From NCBI GenBank assembly GCA_010093485.1, contig MU001494.1, forward strand, positions 2,325,937-2,389,936: 64,000 bases of DNA. Reading direction: 5' to 3'. Under the pieces are notes generated by a model. The model did not search any database. It saw only the letters and a list, made by a program, of their open reading frames with translations, and was not told the DNA's origin. Position 1 is the stretch's first letter. Every line of letters starts with the position of its first letter. A program made the position numbers and the translations under genes. Below, one piece after another: positions 14,669 through 30,076 of this stretch. The stretch comes from Karstenula rhodostoma CBS 690.94 (taxonomy: Eukaryota; Ascomycota; Dothideomycetes; Pleosporales; Didymosphaeriaceae).

Positions 14669-16605
14669 TAAATAGACTTAAAATATAACTAATTATTTAC
14701 TTATTATTTTTACTTTACTTATTTAAACTTATTTTTTACTTTTATAGTAAATATTAATTTATATAATATTTCTATTTTAGATAGCCTTTTCTTTCTATTT
14801 ACTTTACTTCTAAATAGCTCTATATTTACTATACTACTACCTATAACTAAGTATATAAAAATAAAACTTCTAGTATCTAAATAATTTATTAATAGAAATT
14901 TAATATCTTTTTTTTAAAGCTATATTAGAACTTATTCTATAAGTTATACTACTAAAATAATAGTAACTTTTAATTTTAATAAAAAAGACCTTAATAATAT
15001 TTTAAAGGTAAATAAATCCTATTATAGTATAATTATAAATAAGATATTATATATATTATCTTAAAATTACTTACCTATTTTAATATAAGAATAGGTATTA
15101 ATAGTTAAAGTCTCTAGTATATAACCTTTCTATAAGCTAGAAAATCTACCTTTCTAGATTAAACTTTTCTTACTAGAACTAGATATTTAGCTACCTAAAG
15201 GTACTAAAGAATATCTAATTAATATTAATAAAATTAAAAAGAAATTAGGCCTCTATTAGAATTCTAAAACTAGAAATTATAAGAAGAAAAAAAATAATTT
15301 TAAGGCTAGTCTATAAATAGCTAGGCTATAAAAGTTAAAGAAAGTATCTAAATTATATATAGTCTTTACTAATATTAATATAATTATTCTAAACTTAATT
15401 ATTTTAAATAGAAAGGATTTAAAAACTTTAAACTATTAAGATCTAGAGTTTATTACTACTTCTAATATATATATAGGCTATATTAAAACTAATATAGTCT
15501 TATTTACTATAAAACTATAATTTATAGCCTTATTCTATTATATATATAAAGTGTAGAACTAGTAATAAAAACTAGTCTAGTAAAATACTAATTTAAATAA
15601 TAAAATTAATATTATAATAGACTTCTAAATATAGACTTAAAAGGAAAATAATTATCTATAAACTAAGATTATAGAATTAAAAAAAACTACTAAAGCTAAG
15701 AATTAACTAATATAAGTAATAATTAATAACTTAGATAGTAATAATAGCTTTAAGTTACCCTATTAATTTAGTACTTCCTCTACTAAACTAGTATCTACTA
15801 TTAAATATAATACTAAACTAGTTATTTTAAAAATAAATAGTTAGTAAGGTATAGACTATTCTACTATAGATTAATATATTCTAAAAGTAAATACCCTTAA
15901 TAAACTTTTTTATAAAGTACTAAATCTTTACTATATAAAATACTAAGCTTACTAGAGTAAATATCTATTTTTTAAGGTTTTAGACCCTAATAAGTTTTAT
16001 AGTAATAAGGCTTAGTTTAAACTATAGTTCTATTTATTAGAAATTAAAATTAAGTTTAATATAGACTACTTTTAGTAAAATACTTTTAAAGAATATACTA
16101 TAGCTATTATTAATTATATTAATATATAATTAAAAGGCTATATTTTTAAAATTTTTAATATTTAAAAATAGTAGTAATTAACTATATCTCTTATAGATCT
16201 ATATAACTACCTCTAAGCTATATTTATACTATTAAACTAGAATATTAATATCTATATTAATCTCTAGAAAATAATACTTTTATCTAAAGAAGATATAAAT
16301 TTATTTATTATATAGTATAATATATTTATAAACTAGACTAGATTTTATTTTAATAATTCTAAAGAGATACTTTATAAGAAGTTCTATATAAAGCTTATTA
16401 ATTAATTTATCTAGAATACTATTAACTCTATTATAAATTATAATAAATTTTATACTATTATTTATAAGCTATATAAAGCCTTTAAGTATAACTATTAAAC
16501 TAATTATAACTAACTTACTCCCTCTACCCTATACTATTATAAGGAGTTTTTATTATAAATAATTATTTTAGTCCCTTATTATACTATAGAATTATCTAAA
16601 AATAC
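14669..16605 (+). mobile_element. Ty3/Gypsy leader and gag fragment (Gypsy copy 3)
   Basis: Collinear on the + strand with about 17,313-17,717 plus 23,253-24,785 of the full-length Gypsy, that is, the end of the leader and most of gag. The left edge abuts the LTR of copy 2, which inserted in its leader. The right edge, in gag, abuts the 5' LTR of copy 4. It is the oldest layer of this part of the nest. No open frame remains. Confidence 0.82.
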
Positions 16606-16851
16606 TATAAGAGTTAATTTAATCTAAGATTAAATCCCTTTATAGGATATTTATTTATTTTTAAGCTTAGGCCTTATTTAGTAGTCTATATATAGATTAG
16701 TTAGTAAATCTTAAATATCTAATATATAGAGAGTCCCTTCCTAGAACCCTCTCTATTTTAGTATTTTAAATTTAGTTTTAATTTATATAGTTTCTTTTAT
16801 TTATTTAATTCTAAGAGTATTTACTCTATTTAGCTATATTCTAGTTTTATA
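16606..16851 (+). repeat. Gypsy 5' LTR (copy 4), 246 bp
   Basis: TATAAGAGTTAATTT ... CTAGTTTTATA. It is followed by the leader (TTAAACTTAAA), which matches the reverse complement of sequence left of 14,416. Confidence 0.88.
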
Positions 16852-16978
16852 TTAAACTTAAAACCTTTTTTTTTAGTTAGAAATTAGTAATTATAATATT
16901 TATCTTTAGCTCTTTAAGTATAGAAAGATTTATTAAAATCCTAAAATTTTTCTTTAGGTTAGCTATTAAAATACTAGA

Positions 16979-17178
16979 ATATCTTCTAAAGTTCTTATTA
17001 AAGACTAGTTATTAAAGTATTAGAATATTCTCTAAAATCCTTATTAAAGGCTAGCTATTAAAGTACTAGAATATTCTCTAAAATTTTTATTAAAGGCTAG
17101 CTATTAAGATACTAAAATATCCTCTAAAGTCCTTATTAAAGACTAGCTATTAAAGTACTAGAATATCCTCCTAGATTT
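16979..17178. repeat. 46-bp tandem repeat in Gypsy leader, 5 units (copy 4)
   Basis: The repeat landmark (AATATC/AATATT) recurs at 16,979, 17,025, 17,071, 17,117 and 17,163, exactly 46 bp apart. It is the inverted equivalent of the array at 14,055-14,330. Confidence 0.9.
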
Positions 17179-17712
17179 TTTAAACTCCCTTAAAGACCTA
17201 CTAATATTAGGTATTTTTAGTAGAATTAATTACTATAAAGGTTAAATTCCTTTTAAATAAAAGTATATACCTATTATAGGTATATTAAAAATAATATATA
17301 TATTCTTAATAAATAGGTTTAAAATATAACTAATTACCTATTTATTACTTATACTTTATTTATTTAAACCTACCTTTTATCCTTATAGTAAATATTAATT
17401 TATATAATATTTCTATTTTAGATAGCCTTTTTTTTTTATTTATTTTATCTCTAAATAGCTCTATACCTACTATACTACTACCTATAATTAAGTATATAAA
17501 GATAAAATCTTTAGTATCTAAATAGTCTATTAATAGAAATCTAATACCTTTTTTTTAGAATTATATTAGAACTTACTCTATAAGCTATACTATTAAAGTA
17601 ATAATAACTTTTAATTTTAGTAAAGAAAACCTTAATAATATTTTAAAAGTAAATAAACTCTATTATAGTATAACTATAAATAAAATACTATATATACTAT
17701 TTTAAGGTTATT

Positions 17713-17717
17713 TATCT
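17713..17717. repeat. Target site duplication TATCT, left of Copia copy 2
   Basis: TATCT at 17,713-17,717 and again at 23,248-23,252 flank the Copia exactly. Removing the Copia and one copy restores the Gypsy leader as seen uninterrupted near 15,060-15,090. Confidence 0.92.
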
Positions 17718-18003
17718 TATTAGATCTACTATAAATAATAATAGATTATTATAAACTATAGATATAAATAGGTTAGATATATATTATATATTTATATAAA
17801 TTATTATAATTAATTATTATTCTAAGTCTAGCTAAAATATACTCTTAAATAGTATTTTAGTACTCTATACTAGTTCTAATAGTATAAAATATCTTAGTTT
17901 CTTTTTTTATACTTACTACCTATTACTACTAGTAGTTACTATAACTTATTATAATAGTAAGTATACTATACTATAGATAATAATATATATATATAATCTA
18001 ATA
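17718..18003 (-). repeat. Copia 3' LTR (copy 2), 286 bp
   Basis: Reads TATTAGATCTACT ... TATATAATCTAATA on the + strand. On the element's strand the polypurine run lies directly upstream. Confidence 0.9.
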
Positions 18004-21000
18004 TACCCTCTTAGCTTAGTACCCCTAGACTATCTAAGCTAGATTATAAGTAATAGCTTAGAATACTTAATAAAGATAGTTTTAAATTTTTTTAAGTAAT
18101 ATAGTATTTATTACCTCTTAATTTTCTATATTAACTAATTTAAACTAGTTAAGAAAGTCTAGCTATTTATTTATTAGTAATACCTTTATAAGTCTATTAG
18201 TAATTATTTTAGCTAATTTAATATACTTAATAGTAATTATTTCTATAGAGACTTCTTATTATAGCTAGTAATTATAGATATTAATATATTAGAGCTTAGT
18301 TTAGAGTTTTAATATTTTCTAAATTACTAAGTAAATTATCTATTAATTATTATATTATATTATAATTATAGAGCTAGGTAATATAATTCTAAGCTCCCTT
18401 AATAATCTTAAAATATAAATAGCTTCCTTAGCTACCTATAATAGGGCGAGTAATTCTACCTCTATTATAGAAATAGTAATAGTATTTTATTTATTTACCC
18501 TCTATACTATTAGGCTATTAAATAACTTAATTATATAGCCCTATAAGCTTTTCCTATTAATTATATTATTAGTAAATAAGGCGTCGCTAGTAATTTAGAA
18601 GTATAATCTACCTCTAAACTATAGATCCTTATATTTAGTAGCTAAGAGATATAATAATACTTTATTAGTAGTATTTTAATATATTTAGTCTAGGTTTAAT
18701 AAAAACTAGACTAGCTATAATATAATAAAAGTAATATCTAGTTATATTATAACTACTATAAATAGTAGTAATTTAATTTTTATTAATACTTATTAATTTC
18801 TAATAGTAAGACTAGACCTTTTTAAGATTTAAGTTTTATACTAGTTATAGATATATTATAATAGTAATTAGTTTTATTTACTAGTTATTAGATCTTCTTA
18901 ATATATAAGGTCTATAATAATTATATAAGTTACTAATTTTATTTTTAAATAATCTCTATACTAAGGAACTATTATAGATTATTTCCTTTAGTTATAGTAT
19001 ATTTTTATTTAAGTAGCTCTACTACTTTAGTTACTATTACCTCCTTTATTTAGTAATAAGTAATAATAATATTATCTATATAGAAAAAATAATAATACTA
19101 TCCTTAATTATATAGTATAGTTTATATAAAATTATAGTAAAATCTATATTTTTAAGTATTATAGTAAATTCTTTTTATTATAGCTTAGATAAGATTTAGA
19201 GTCTATAGAGGGCCTTTTATAGTTTAAAGGTTATACCTCTTTTTTAGTACCCTATAAGTATCCTTATATAGACTTCTTAATTAAGTATTATATATATAAA
19301 TATATTAGTTATATTATATTATTTTAGTTTAAGGTTATACTTAGTAGCTATTACTATAAGTATATAGAATAATTAATTAGCTAAAGTTACTATATAGATA
19401 TCTTATAAAATAATATCCTTCTACTAGTCTCCTTATATAACTAGTTAAGCCTTATACTTTAGAAATTAATAGTATTTATTAAGTTTATAGGTATATACCT
19501 ATATATAGTTAAGGATTTAATAACCTATTTATTTAATTAGTCTCTATAGTACTTCTATCTATAAGTTTATTTATTAATAACTAGTAAGGTATTTATATTT
19601 AATTTCTTAAAATAATTCCCCTATTAGGTAATTCTTAAGTCTAGTTTAGATTATTAGTAGTAGTAGTAGCTAGTTTTAATAAAACTTTAATCCTTTTATA
19701 AATATCTATTTTACTTATATTTTATTAAGGTTATAGTCTTTATATATACCTTTATAACTTACTAGGATATCTACTATAAATATAGCTATCTAGGGTATAA
19801 TCTTTATACTAGTTATTATTAGCTACTATATATAATTATCTACTATTTATATTTTTAGTAGTAGTATATTCTATATTATAAGTTATATTAGTAGTATAAC
19901 TAGTAGTAGTATTATTAGTAATAATAAATAGGTACTATTATACTTCCTCTTTAATAACTTTTCTAATATCTCTTCTTATTATTATAAATTACTATAATTT
20001 ATTATAACTAATTTATCTTTATAGAATAAAGTTATCTCTAGTTTAGTTATTAGAGTAGGTAGTTTTTTTATAGTTCTAATTTATAATATAATCTCTTCTA
20101 GAGTACTATATATAAGGTTATTTATAAGCTCTTCCTATATTTTATTAAATATTATATCTTTATTAAATATAATATTATAAATACTAATTACTTTTAATAG
20201 TAATAGAATTTATATATACTAGATATTTATTAATTAGTATTTTATAAAGTATTTAATTTATACCTTTAGATTAAATCTTTATAGTTTATCTTTTTTATAC
20301 TATATATTATTAGTTATAGTGAAGGCTTTACTTCTATACACTTTAAAGTATACTAGGTTTAGTTTCTAAGGCTAAATTACTATTCTATTAATAAAGATAA
20401 CTATTATAAAAAATACCTTATATAGTAAATACTAATAATTTTTATAATTTAGTATTTAATTATATAGGTATACTATAGCCCTAGTAATCTTAGGCTATAT
20501 TTTCTATAGAAGGTTTATATCTAGTTATATTATATAGGCTTTTTTTTTTATTATACCCCTTAAGTACTTAGTTCCTCTATTTTATACTTATATATTTAGT
20601 ACTAAGGGCTTAATTTTAATACCTTAGCTTATATACTAGTATTTAATATCTACTTTTACTATAAAAATCTTATTATTTAATTTAATAATTTTAATTATTA
20701 TATTAAACTATACTTTTATAAATAGTATAAAGCTACTAAGTATCTTAATAATAGTTTTTACTAGATAGTTATTTTTAAAGTAGAAGTCCTATATAGAGCT
20801 AGAGTATTAATTAGTAATTAATATTTAGCTTTTCTCTTTAGTAGAGCTATTAGGTTTAAAGTTATAAAAGTTAATTATAATATACTTACTAGATCCTTAA
20901 TTATTTAGTTAAGGTATATATCTAATCTATTATTTTAATTTAACTTATCTATAGGTATTATATTTTACTATAAAGATACTTTTAATATATACCCCCTTAG

Positions 21001-21910
21001 CTTACTATACTAGATACTTAAGTATATTTAATTCTAAGTAGTCTAGTTATTTATACTATATAGCTATACTTATAGTTTTTATTTTATACTTTATATATAT
21101 TATTACCTTATATATAGTATATACTATATTTTATATAATAGTATAAATACTATTAGTAGGTCTATACTCTAGTACCTATTAATTATATAACTTTTATAAT
21201 TCTACTATAATAGTATTATTAGCCTATTTTAGTACTATAGGTTCTAATTTAATATTCTACTATAGTCCTTAATATCTAAGTAATTAAAAGAATACTAGGT
21301 TATAGAGTAGGTTAGGGTAGTAAACTATATTATTAAATCTAATTATATTATTTTTTTAATAATTTTATAGTTTAAGGTAAACGCTTTTATATCCTTATAT
21401 TTAAACCTATATATTACCTATCTATATAAAGTCTCTTAGTATTAGTAATTAAAGTAAAATAAATTAATTAATATTATTAAAGATATAATATATAGTATCT
21501 AAGTTAAGAATTAATAAAGTTTATAGTAAGTATATATAAGGATTAGATTAAAAGGTTACTTAGAAGCTTATAGAAATTATAGTAATTTTCTATTTTTCTA
21601 GTTACTTATTACTAGTCTTTAATATTTAGGTTAGTATAGAAGTATATAACTATTTAATTTATAGTATTCTAAATTATATTTATTTAGATATATATATTTA
21701 TTCTTATATTAAGGGATTATTTTATATATTATATTTAATAAAACTATTTTATTTTAGTTATAGTTTCTACTATACTAGAGTTTTTTCTAAGAAGGTATAG
21801 TAGTAATTCTTTAGTATATATTCTATAGAATATATAAAATACTTTTCTTTATTTATACCTTAATTTTTTATTTATTAGTAAGGTATTTTATTTCTTCTAT
21901 AACCTCCCTA

Positions 21911-22003
21911 CCTATATAGTATAGAGATATTTTACCTATATAATATAGAGTTTTACCTATATAGTATAAAGAATCTTTACCTATATAGTATAAGTAGATT
22001 AGG
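21911..22003. repeat. Short tandem repeat inside Copia copy 2
   Basis: CCTATATARTATA recurs at 21,911, 21,935, 21,956 and 21,980, with spacings of 24, 21 and 24 bp. It lies between the 5' LTR side and gag of the minus-strand Copia. Confidence 0.75.
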
Positions 22004-22961
22004 GTTATATAATCCCTATAAGGATATTATTATATTTTATTCCTATTTTTAAGTATCTTATATTTATATAAATATATTATTACTAGTATAAAAAATATCC
22101 CCTTTAGTACTAGTATTTAGTTTTCCTCTAGTAATAAATATAGCTCTAATTATAATCTTAACTAGATAATAATACTTTATATAGAGTCTAAACCTTTTTA
22201 TTATATTTTAGTATATTATCTCCTATTTATTTTAGAGAGCCTATTTAAAAGTAGTAGTATATATTTTATTTAGTACTATAATACTTTTTATAAAATTATT
22301 AAAAATAGTTATATTATCTATAGTCTTTATATAGCCTTACTTCTTAGTAGTAAATACTATATAATTATATTTAGCTAGCTAGAGATTCTATTTAGTTAAC
22401 CTCTTAATATTTTAGATAATATATAGGTATTTATATTATACTTATAACTTTACTTTTTTATTATTAACTCCTACTTTTTTTATAATAAGAAGGATTTATT
22501 CTTTATATAATTTCTTAGAAAAATAGTAGATACTAAATAGATTAGCTATAATAAAACCCTATAGATATAATATAAACTTCTCTACTCCTTATATCTCTAT
22601 ATAATATTCTACTAGTTCTATTTTATATTAATTAGATTATAGTTTATAGTATTTAATTTATAAATTCTACTATAACTTTTATATATTTATAAGAATATAT
22701 AAACTACTTAGTATTAGATTATTATTATATATAAATTAATATAGATCTAGTAGTTATAATACTTATAATTATAATTTTAATATTTTACTATTAGTTAGGT
22801 TAAATATATATTATACTTAATTAGTTTTTATTTATATTTCTAGTATTATTAACTATTCTATATACTATATAAAGGTAGTAAGAAAGGTCTTTATAGGTCT
22901 AATAAATAGCGCTATATTATTTAGTATATATAATTAGTAATAAGGTAGTAAAACTCTTAAT

Positions 22962-23247
22962 TATTAGATCTACTATAAATAATAATAGATTACTATAAAC
23001 TATAAATATAGATAGGTTAAATATATATTATATATTTATATAAATTATTATAATTAATTATTATTCTAAGTCTAGCTAAAATATATTCTTAAATAGTATT
23101 TTAGTACCCTATACTAGTTCTAATAGTATAAAATATTCTAGCCTCTTCTTTTATATTTATTATCTACTACTACTAGTAATTACTATAATTTACTATAATA
23201 GTAAGTATACTATACTATAGGTAATAATATATATATATAATCTAATA
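22962..23247 (-). repeat. Copia 5' LTR (copy 2), 286 bp
   Basis: The same length and ends as 17,718-18,003, with scattered transition differences between the two. It is bordered on the right by TATCT (23,248-23,252). Confidence 0.9.
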
Positions 23248-26200
23248 TATCTATTCTAATATAAAAATAAATACTAGTAGTTAAAATCTTTAGTATATAA
23301 CCTCCCTATAAGCTAAAAAACCTATCTTTCTAAATTAAACTTTTTCTACTAGAACTAGGTATCTAGCTACCTAAAGGTACTAAAGAATATCTAGCTAATA
23401 TTAATAAGGTTAAAAAGGAATTAGGCCTCTATTAGAATCCTAAAACTAGAAATTATAAAGAGAAAAAAAATAACTTTAAGGCTAGTTTATAGGTAACTAG
23501 GCTATAAAAATTAGAAAAAGTATTTAAACTATATATAATCTTTATTAATATTAATATAATTATTCTAGACCTAATTACTTTAAATAGAAAGAACCTAGAG
23601 ACCTTAAACTACTAAGGCCTAGAGTTTACTACTACTTCTAATATATATATAGGCTATATTAAAACTAATATAGTCCTATTTATTATAAAACTATAGCTTA
23701 TAGCCTTATTCTATTATATATATAAAGTATAGAACTAGTAATAAAAACTAGTCTAGTAAAATACTAATTTAAATAATAAAATTAATATTATAATAAACTT
23801 CTAGATATAGACTTAAAAGGAAAATAGTTATTTATAAATTAAAATTATAGAATTAAAAAAAACTATTAAGGCTAAGAATTAACTAATATAGATAATAATT
23901 AGTAATTTAAATAATAATAATAGTTTTAAGTTACTTTATTAGTTTAATATTTCCCCTACTAAGTTAGTGCTTATTATTAAATATAATACTAAACTAATTA
24001 CTCTAAAGATAAATAATTAGTAAGGTATAAACTATTTTACTATAAATTAATATATCTTAAGAGTAAATACTTCTAGTAAACTTTTTTATAAAATACTAAA
24101 TTTTTACTATATAAAGTACTAAGTTTACTAGAGTAAATATTTATTCTCTAAGGTTTTAGACCCTAATAAGTTTAATAGTAATAAAATTTAGTTTAAGTTA
24201 TAGTTCTATTTATTAGAGATTAAGATTAAGTCTAATATAGATTATTTTTAGTAAAATACTCCTAAAGAATATACTATAACTATTACTAATTATATTAATA
24301 TATAGCTAAAAGACTATATTTTTAAAATTTTTAATATTTAGAAATAATAGTAATTAACTATATTTCTTATAGATCTATATAACTACCTTTAAGCTATATT
24401 TATACTACTAAACTAGAATATTAATACCTATACTAATCTCTAAAAAATAATACTTCTATCTAGAGGAAATATAAACTTATTTATTATATAATATAATATA
24501 TTTATAAACTAGACTAGGTTTTATTCTAATAATTCTAAAGAGATACTCTATAAAAAACTCTATATAAAGTTTACTAACTAGCTTATCTAGAATATTATTA
24601 ACTTTATTATAAATTATAATAAATTTTATACTATTATTTATAAGCTATATAAAGCCTTTAAGTATAATTATTAAACTAATTATAATTAATTTATTCCCTC
24701 TACTCTATACTATTATAAGGAGTTTTTATTATAAATAATTACTTTAGCCCTTTATTATACTATAGGATTACCTAAAGATACTATAATAGAATTAACTCTA
24801 AAGTATTAATTTACTAACCCTAGATATAAATACTCTAAGAAGTAGTATTATAAAAATTAAATATATTATAACTACTTTTTTAAGAACTATATTTACTATA
24901 ATTATTTTATTAAACCTTATAATAGGTATACTATCGCTACTATTATAAAGATTTAAAAAAAGAATAAGGTTTACTTTTTTCTAGAATTTAGTAATAAATA
25001 TACCTCTAATAAAGACTCTAAGTTAGACTTTAAATTAAAAAACTAGAGGTACTAGTTAACTCTAGACTAGTACTCCTAATAGAAATAATAAGTATAGAAC
25101 TAATTAACCTATAAAAATTAGTATTCTACCCTAAAAAGTATTATATTAACTTTAAAAATATTTAAATCCTTAACTTATTTAGGGGAATATTTTTTATACT
25201 TTCTATAATATTTTAAAATAATAGATATAAAGTTTATATATATAGTTTTATTAATTCTAGTATATTTATATATAATCTTATTACCTTATAACTAGAGAAA
25301 ATACTAAGGTACTAATTTAGTATTAAGTTAATATAACTTAAATATCTAATTCCTTTTAAAAATTTTACTAGTAAGAAGGCTACCTTAGTAGATTACTACT
25401 TTTAAGTAGTATTTAATATTAATAAATACCCTATAACTATATAGTTTATTCTATATAAAATAGGAGACTATAACTTTATTATAGAATAAAAATTCTTTAA
25501 GAATACTAAGATACTAATTAATTATTATAACTAGTATTTAATATAATTAGATAATATACTATTATAGGTTATTACTTTATTTATAATACTATACTACTTA
25601 CTCCTACTAGTTAATAAAAAATACTAGTTTAATATTAACTAATAGGATACTAACTTTAAAAAGGAGGATATTTAATTTTAATAAGTATAATTATTTTATA
25701 AGGAATACTCCCCTATAAAGGAGTTTAAGATTCTTATAGAGTCTATAATATTATCTATTTCTCTAGTATAGGCTACCCTCTAGAACTATAATAATTATTA
25801 ACTACCTTTAATAGAGCCTATTCTAGATAAGGATTTTATTATAATATATTATATATTTTTAAATAAGGATAATAATAAAACTAAACTACTAGAGTTTAGA
25901 AATAAAAGTTAATAATTAGTTAAGTCTAATATTAAGAGTAATACTCTAGTATATAGATATAATAATAAGTTACTATATAATAATAAATTATTATTAGGGA
26001 AATTAACTACCTCTACTAAGCCTAATCCTACTAAAGACTCTAATAAATAAGCTACTAAAAAACTCTTATAAAAGCTAAGAATTAAATTAAAAAACTATTT
26101 AAAGGATTAAGTTATTATTATTTTCTACCCTATAAAGTAGTTTTAATATAAGAAAGATTTATATAAAATAAATAAAATACTATTTAATCTAGAACTACTA

Positions 26201-29200
26201 CCTCTAAAGGAACCTTCTAAGTATTAAATACTAATAAGGGAATAGCTCCTTAAAATTAATATTAATATTTTAACTATCTCTATTATAGTATTTATAGTTA
26301 ATATATAAGGTATAGAGATTAGCTCTATTAATTAATATAAGTTACTTAAACTTATAAAAGCTAAATATTATAAGAAAAAAACTATAGCTAACTCTTTAAA
26401 AAAGTCTTAAGAATAGCTACTAGTAGAATTTAAAGCTAAGCTTTCCTACTATAAATAGATAGAGATAAATATTTCTTACTTAGTAAATAAAAAATAAATA
26501 CCTTACCCCTATAATAGAAAGATATTAACTATAATATTATTTTTACTAAGGATATTAATATTTTAAAAACCTCCCTACTATATTTTATATTTTTTAATAA
26601 ACTAGAATTACTATACCTATATATTTAGAATATATTAAAGAAAGGGTTTATCTCTTTTAGTAATACTAGCTTTACCTCCCCTATCTTATATATAAAAAAG
26701 TCTAAAAGGGGGTAGTATTTTTATATTAATTATAGGAGGCTTAATAGTATTATTAAAAAGGATATTACTTTTATATTACTACTAGAGAAAATTCTTATAT
26801 ATCTATCTAAGGTATATATATTTATTAAACTAGACTTATAATAAACTTTTTACTATATATAACTTACTAAATATATCTCTAATCTCTCTATATTTTAAAT
26901 TTAATATAGTAACTTTAAGTATAATATTCTTTCTTTTAGTATAATTAATAGACTAGTATTATTCTAATACTTTATTAATATAATTCTAGCTAATATAATT
27001 AATTTAATTTATATAGTTTATATTAATAATATTCTTATTTACTCTAAGGACCCTCTAGAGTATAAGACTTATATATCTAAAGTTATTAAATAGCTAAAAA
27101 AGTACTACCTCTATTATAATATTAAGAAAAGTAAATTTACTATTTAAAAAGTTAAATTTCTAGACTTTATTATTATTACTAATAGGATCTATAAGGACCC
27201 TAAAAAGAAAACTATAGTATAAAACTAGAAAGAGCCTATTAGTTTCTATACTTTCTAATCCTTTTTAGGATTCTATAACTACTATTAGATTTACCTTAAA
27301 AACTATAAATATATTATTTAACCCCTTACTAAGCTAACTAAAAAAAATATTTAGTATAAGTTTAAAAATAAGGAATATACTATTTTTTAAATTATAAAAA
27401 ACTTTTTCTACTTAGATAATTTTATTATATAGTACTTCCCCTACTATAAAATATAGATAGAGATTAATACTAGTAATAGTATTATTATAAAAACTATTTT
27501 ATAAATATAAAATAATAAAATTTGGAAATTTTTTAATTTCTACTTATATAAAATAAAACTAGTAGAGATAAATTATAATATTTATAATAAGGAAATACTT
27601 ATTATTATAGATAAGTTATATATATAGTATATCTAGCTTATTAGTCTATAATTAAAAGAGCTATTTACTATTATTATAGACTATTATATACTTAAATACT
27701 TTTTTATAAAATAAAAACTTATATTCTACTATACTTATTAATTAGAAGTATTATTCTAGTATAACTATATAATTATATTTTATTTTAGATTTATAAATAT
27801 TATAACTAATATATTATTATAGAAATAAGAAAAACTAGTTATATAAAAGGTAAAAGCTAAATTAGCTTATATAATATATTTTTTCCCCTAATAATAGAAT
27901 ATTACTAATAATAATACTAATAATAAGAACTATAAAATAGTAGTATTAATTACTACTACTAAGCTAAACTAGTAGAATAGAGAGACTAAATTATAAAACT
28001 ATCTTATTATACTAGTAAACTATCTACTTAAAGTAAATTATACTAATCTAACCTTAGAACTACTTTAAAAAACTACCTCTAAACTAAATAATAAGTATAA
28101 TAAAATATTTTCTAGACTTCTTTTATACTAAGACTATCTAGTTATCTCTAAAACTAGTTAGTTTTAAATAATTTTTATTAATATAGTTTACTTCTACTAA
28201 ATAACTATATACCCTAGTATTAAAAAAACTTATAAACTTATTTAGAAATTATACTATTAGAGCTATATATATATAGATATTAAATAGTTTATATATAATT
28301 ATAAAATCTACTACTAGACTAAGCCCCCTTATAATAAAAAGCTAGGCCTATTTTAGCTACTACTTATTCTAAAGATTATATAATAAAATATCTCTATAAA
28401 TTTTAAAAACTTTTTATTAGATTAAAAAAACTTTAATAATATTATAATTTATATATACTATTTAAGTAAATATACCTTTTTATTACTATACTATAAGATA
28501 ATTACTATAGAATAAACTACCTCCCTTTATTACTAATATATTTAGAGGATTTTTAGTATCTCTAAATTTATTATATTAGATTAAGGGCTATAGTTTACTT
28601 TTAATTTTATTAGTAAACTATATTACTTTATAGGTATATAGTAGAAACTTATATTTATAGGTTATATCTAAATAAATAGCTAAACTAAGATATATAATAA
28701 GTATATTAACTAGTATTTCTATCTATTAATTAATAAATTTTAAAATAACTAGTTAAATCTACTCCTTTTAATAGAGTAGGTATAAACCTCTTTATTTAAT
28801 AAATTTACTAGTTTCTTTTTATATAAAATTAAATTTAGTTATAAAACTAAAGTTTTTTAGAACTAAAGAAATAAAATTAGATTATTTAAAAACTCCCCTA
28901 ATAATATTAGCTCTAAGTAAGCCTATAAGTTTATTATTACTTATTTTAAAACTATTATTTAGGTCTATAACTAGACCTATTAGAACCTTATTATAGTATA
29001 AGACTTAATAGTAAAATAAGCTAATAAATATTACTAATTACTTAACTTTATTATTAGTAACTTTATCTATATTATCTTAAAAGGCTTTTTAATATTATAT
29101 CCCTCTATTAAGTTTAATAAATAAATATATAATCTATACTATATTATAGAAATAAAAAAATTATCTTATAAATTTAAATTACTATTATATATAAAAGTTT

Positions 29201-30076
29201 ATTTAGTATTTTATATAAACTATTTTTAAAAAGTATCTAATAACCTACTTTTTAGATAATACTAACTATAAGAACTACTAACTAAAATTAATAGTACTTT
29301 TAAATAAAAGATATTACTTATTTATAATAACTAACTAAGCTAGAGAAAACTCTAGTACTAAATAATATAGTAAGACTATAACTTAAATAATATATAATAT
29401 CTAGTATTTAATTTTAAAAATATTTTAAAACTAATAAGTAACTTTTATAATACTAATCCTTAAATAACTAGGTCCCCTAAGTATCTAAATACTTAAAAGA
29501 AAACTATTCTTAATAAAATATTCTTAAATAGTAATTCTAAAAATAATATACCTATTAAAGTAAATAATTAATAAAGAGTTATTTAAAAATAGGCTAGTAA
29601 GTATAGTAATTTAATCTAGATAGCCTACTTAGTATTTATAAAATATACTTACCTTATACTTTTTAGTATTATAAAGGATTAAGCTTTATATATTAAATAC
29701 TTTAAGTCTTTAACTATAAGTAAGGAATCTAAGGTTTTAAACTAGATCTTAACCTTTTCTTATAGGATTAGGGAACCCTATATAATATATATATAATAGT
29801 ATATAGCTAATTACTTAAAAAAATTCTAAATAAAGATATTTTTATATAGGAAATTATAGAGTCCTATATAATTATATTAGAATAAAATACTCTAATCTAG
29901 TCTATAACTATATAAGTTTAATAGAAAATTTTTTAAAAGTATAGAGAATATTTTTCTTTATTTTTATTTTTTTCTTCTTAAACTAATTTATTCTTTTCTT
30001 TTTTTTTTATAGATATAGGTATTCTTATAGTTTTTAAAGACTATTAAGACCCTAGATTATACTTAAAGGGGGGTAG

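Larger units (their letters stand above)
17718..23247 (-). mobile_element. Complete Ty1/Copia retrotransposon, RIP-degraded (Copia copy 2)
   Basis: This 5,530-bp element on the minus strand has LTRs of identical length (286 bp; 17,718-18,003 and 22,962-23,247) with inverted ends TATTAGAT...ATCTAATA and a 5-bp target duplication. On the minus strand the polypurine tract (AAGAGGG) abuts the 3' LTR at about 18,004-18,010. The mutated reverse transcriptase block FFYIDNIII lies at about 19,066-19,096 and gag near 21,250 to 20,000. Internal sequence matches Copia copy 1. It sits inside the leader of Gypsy copy 4, so it is the younger of the two, yet it is just as heavily mutated. No open frame survives. 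Confidence 0.92.
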
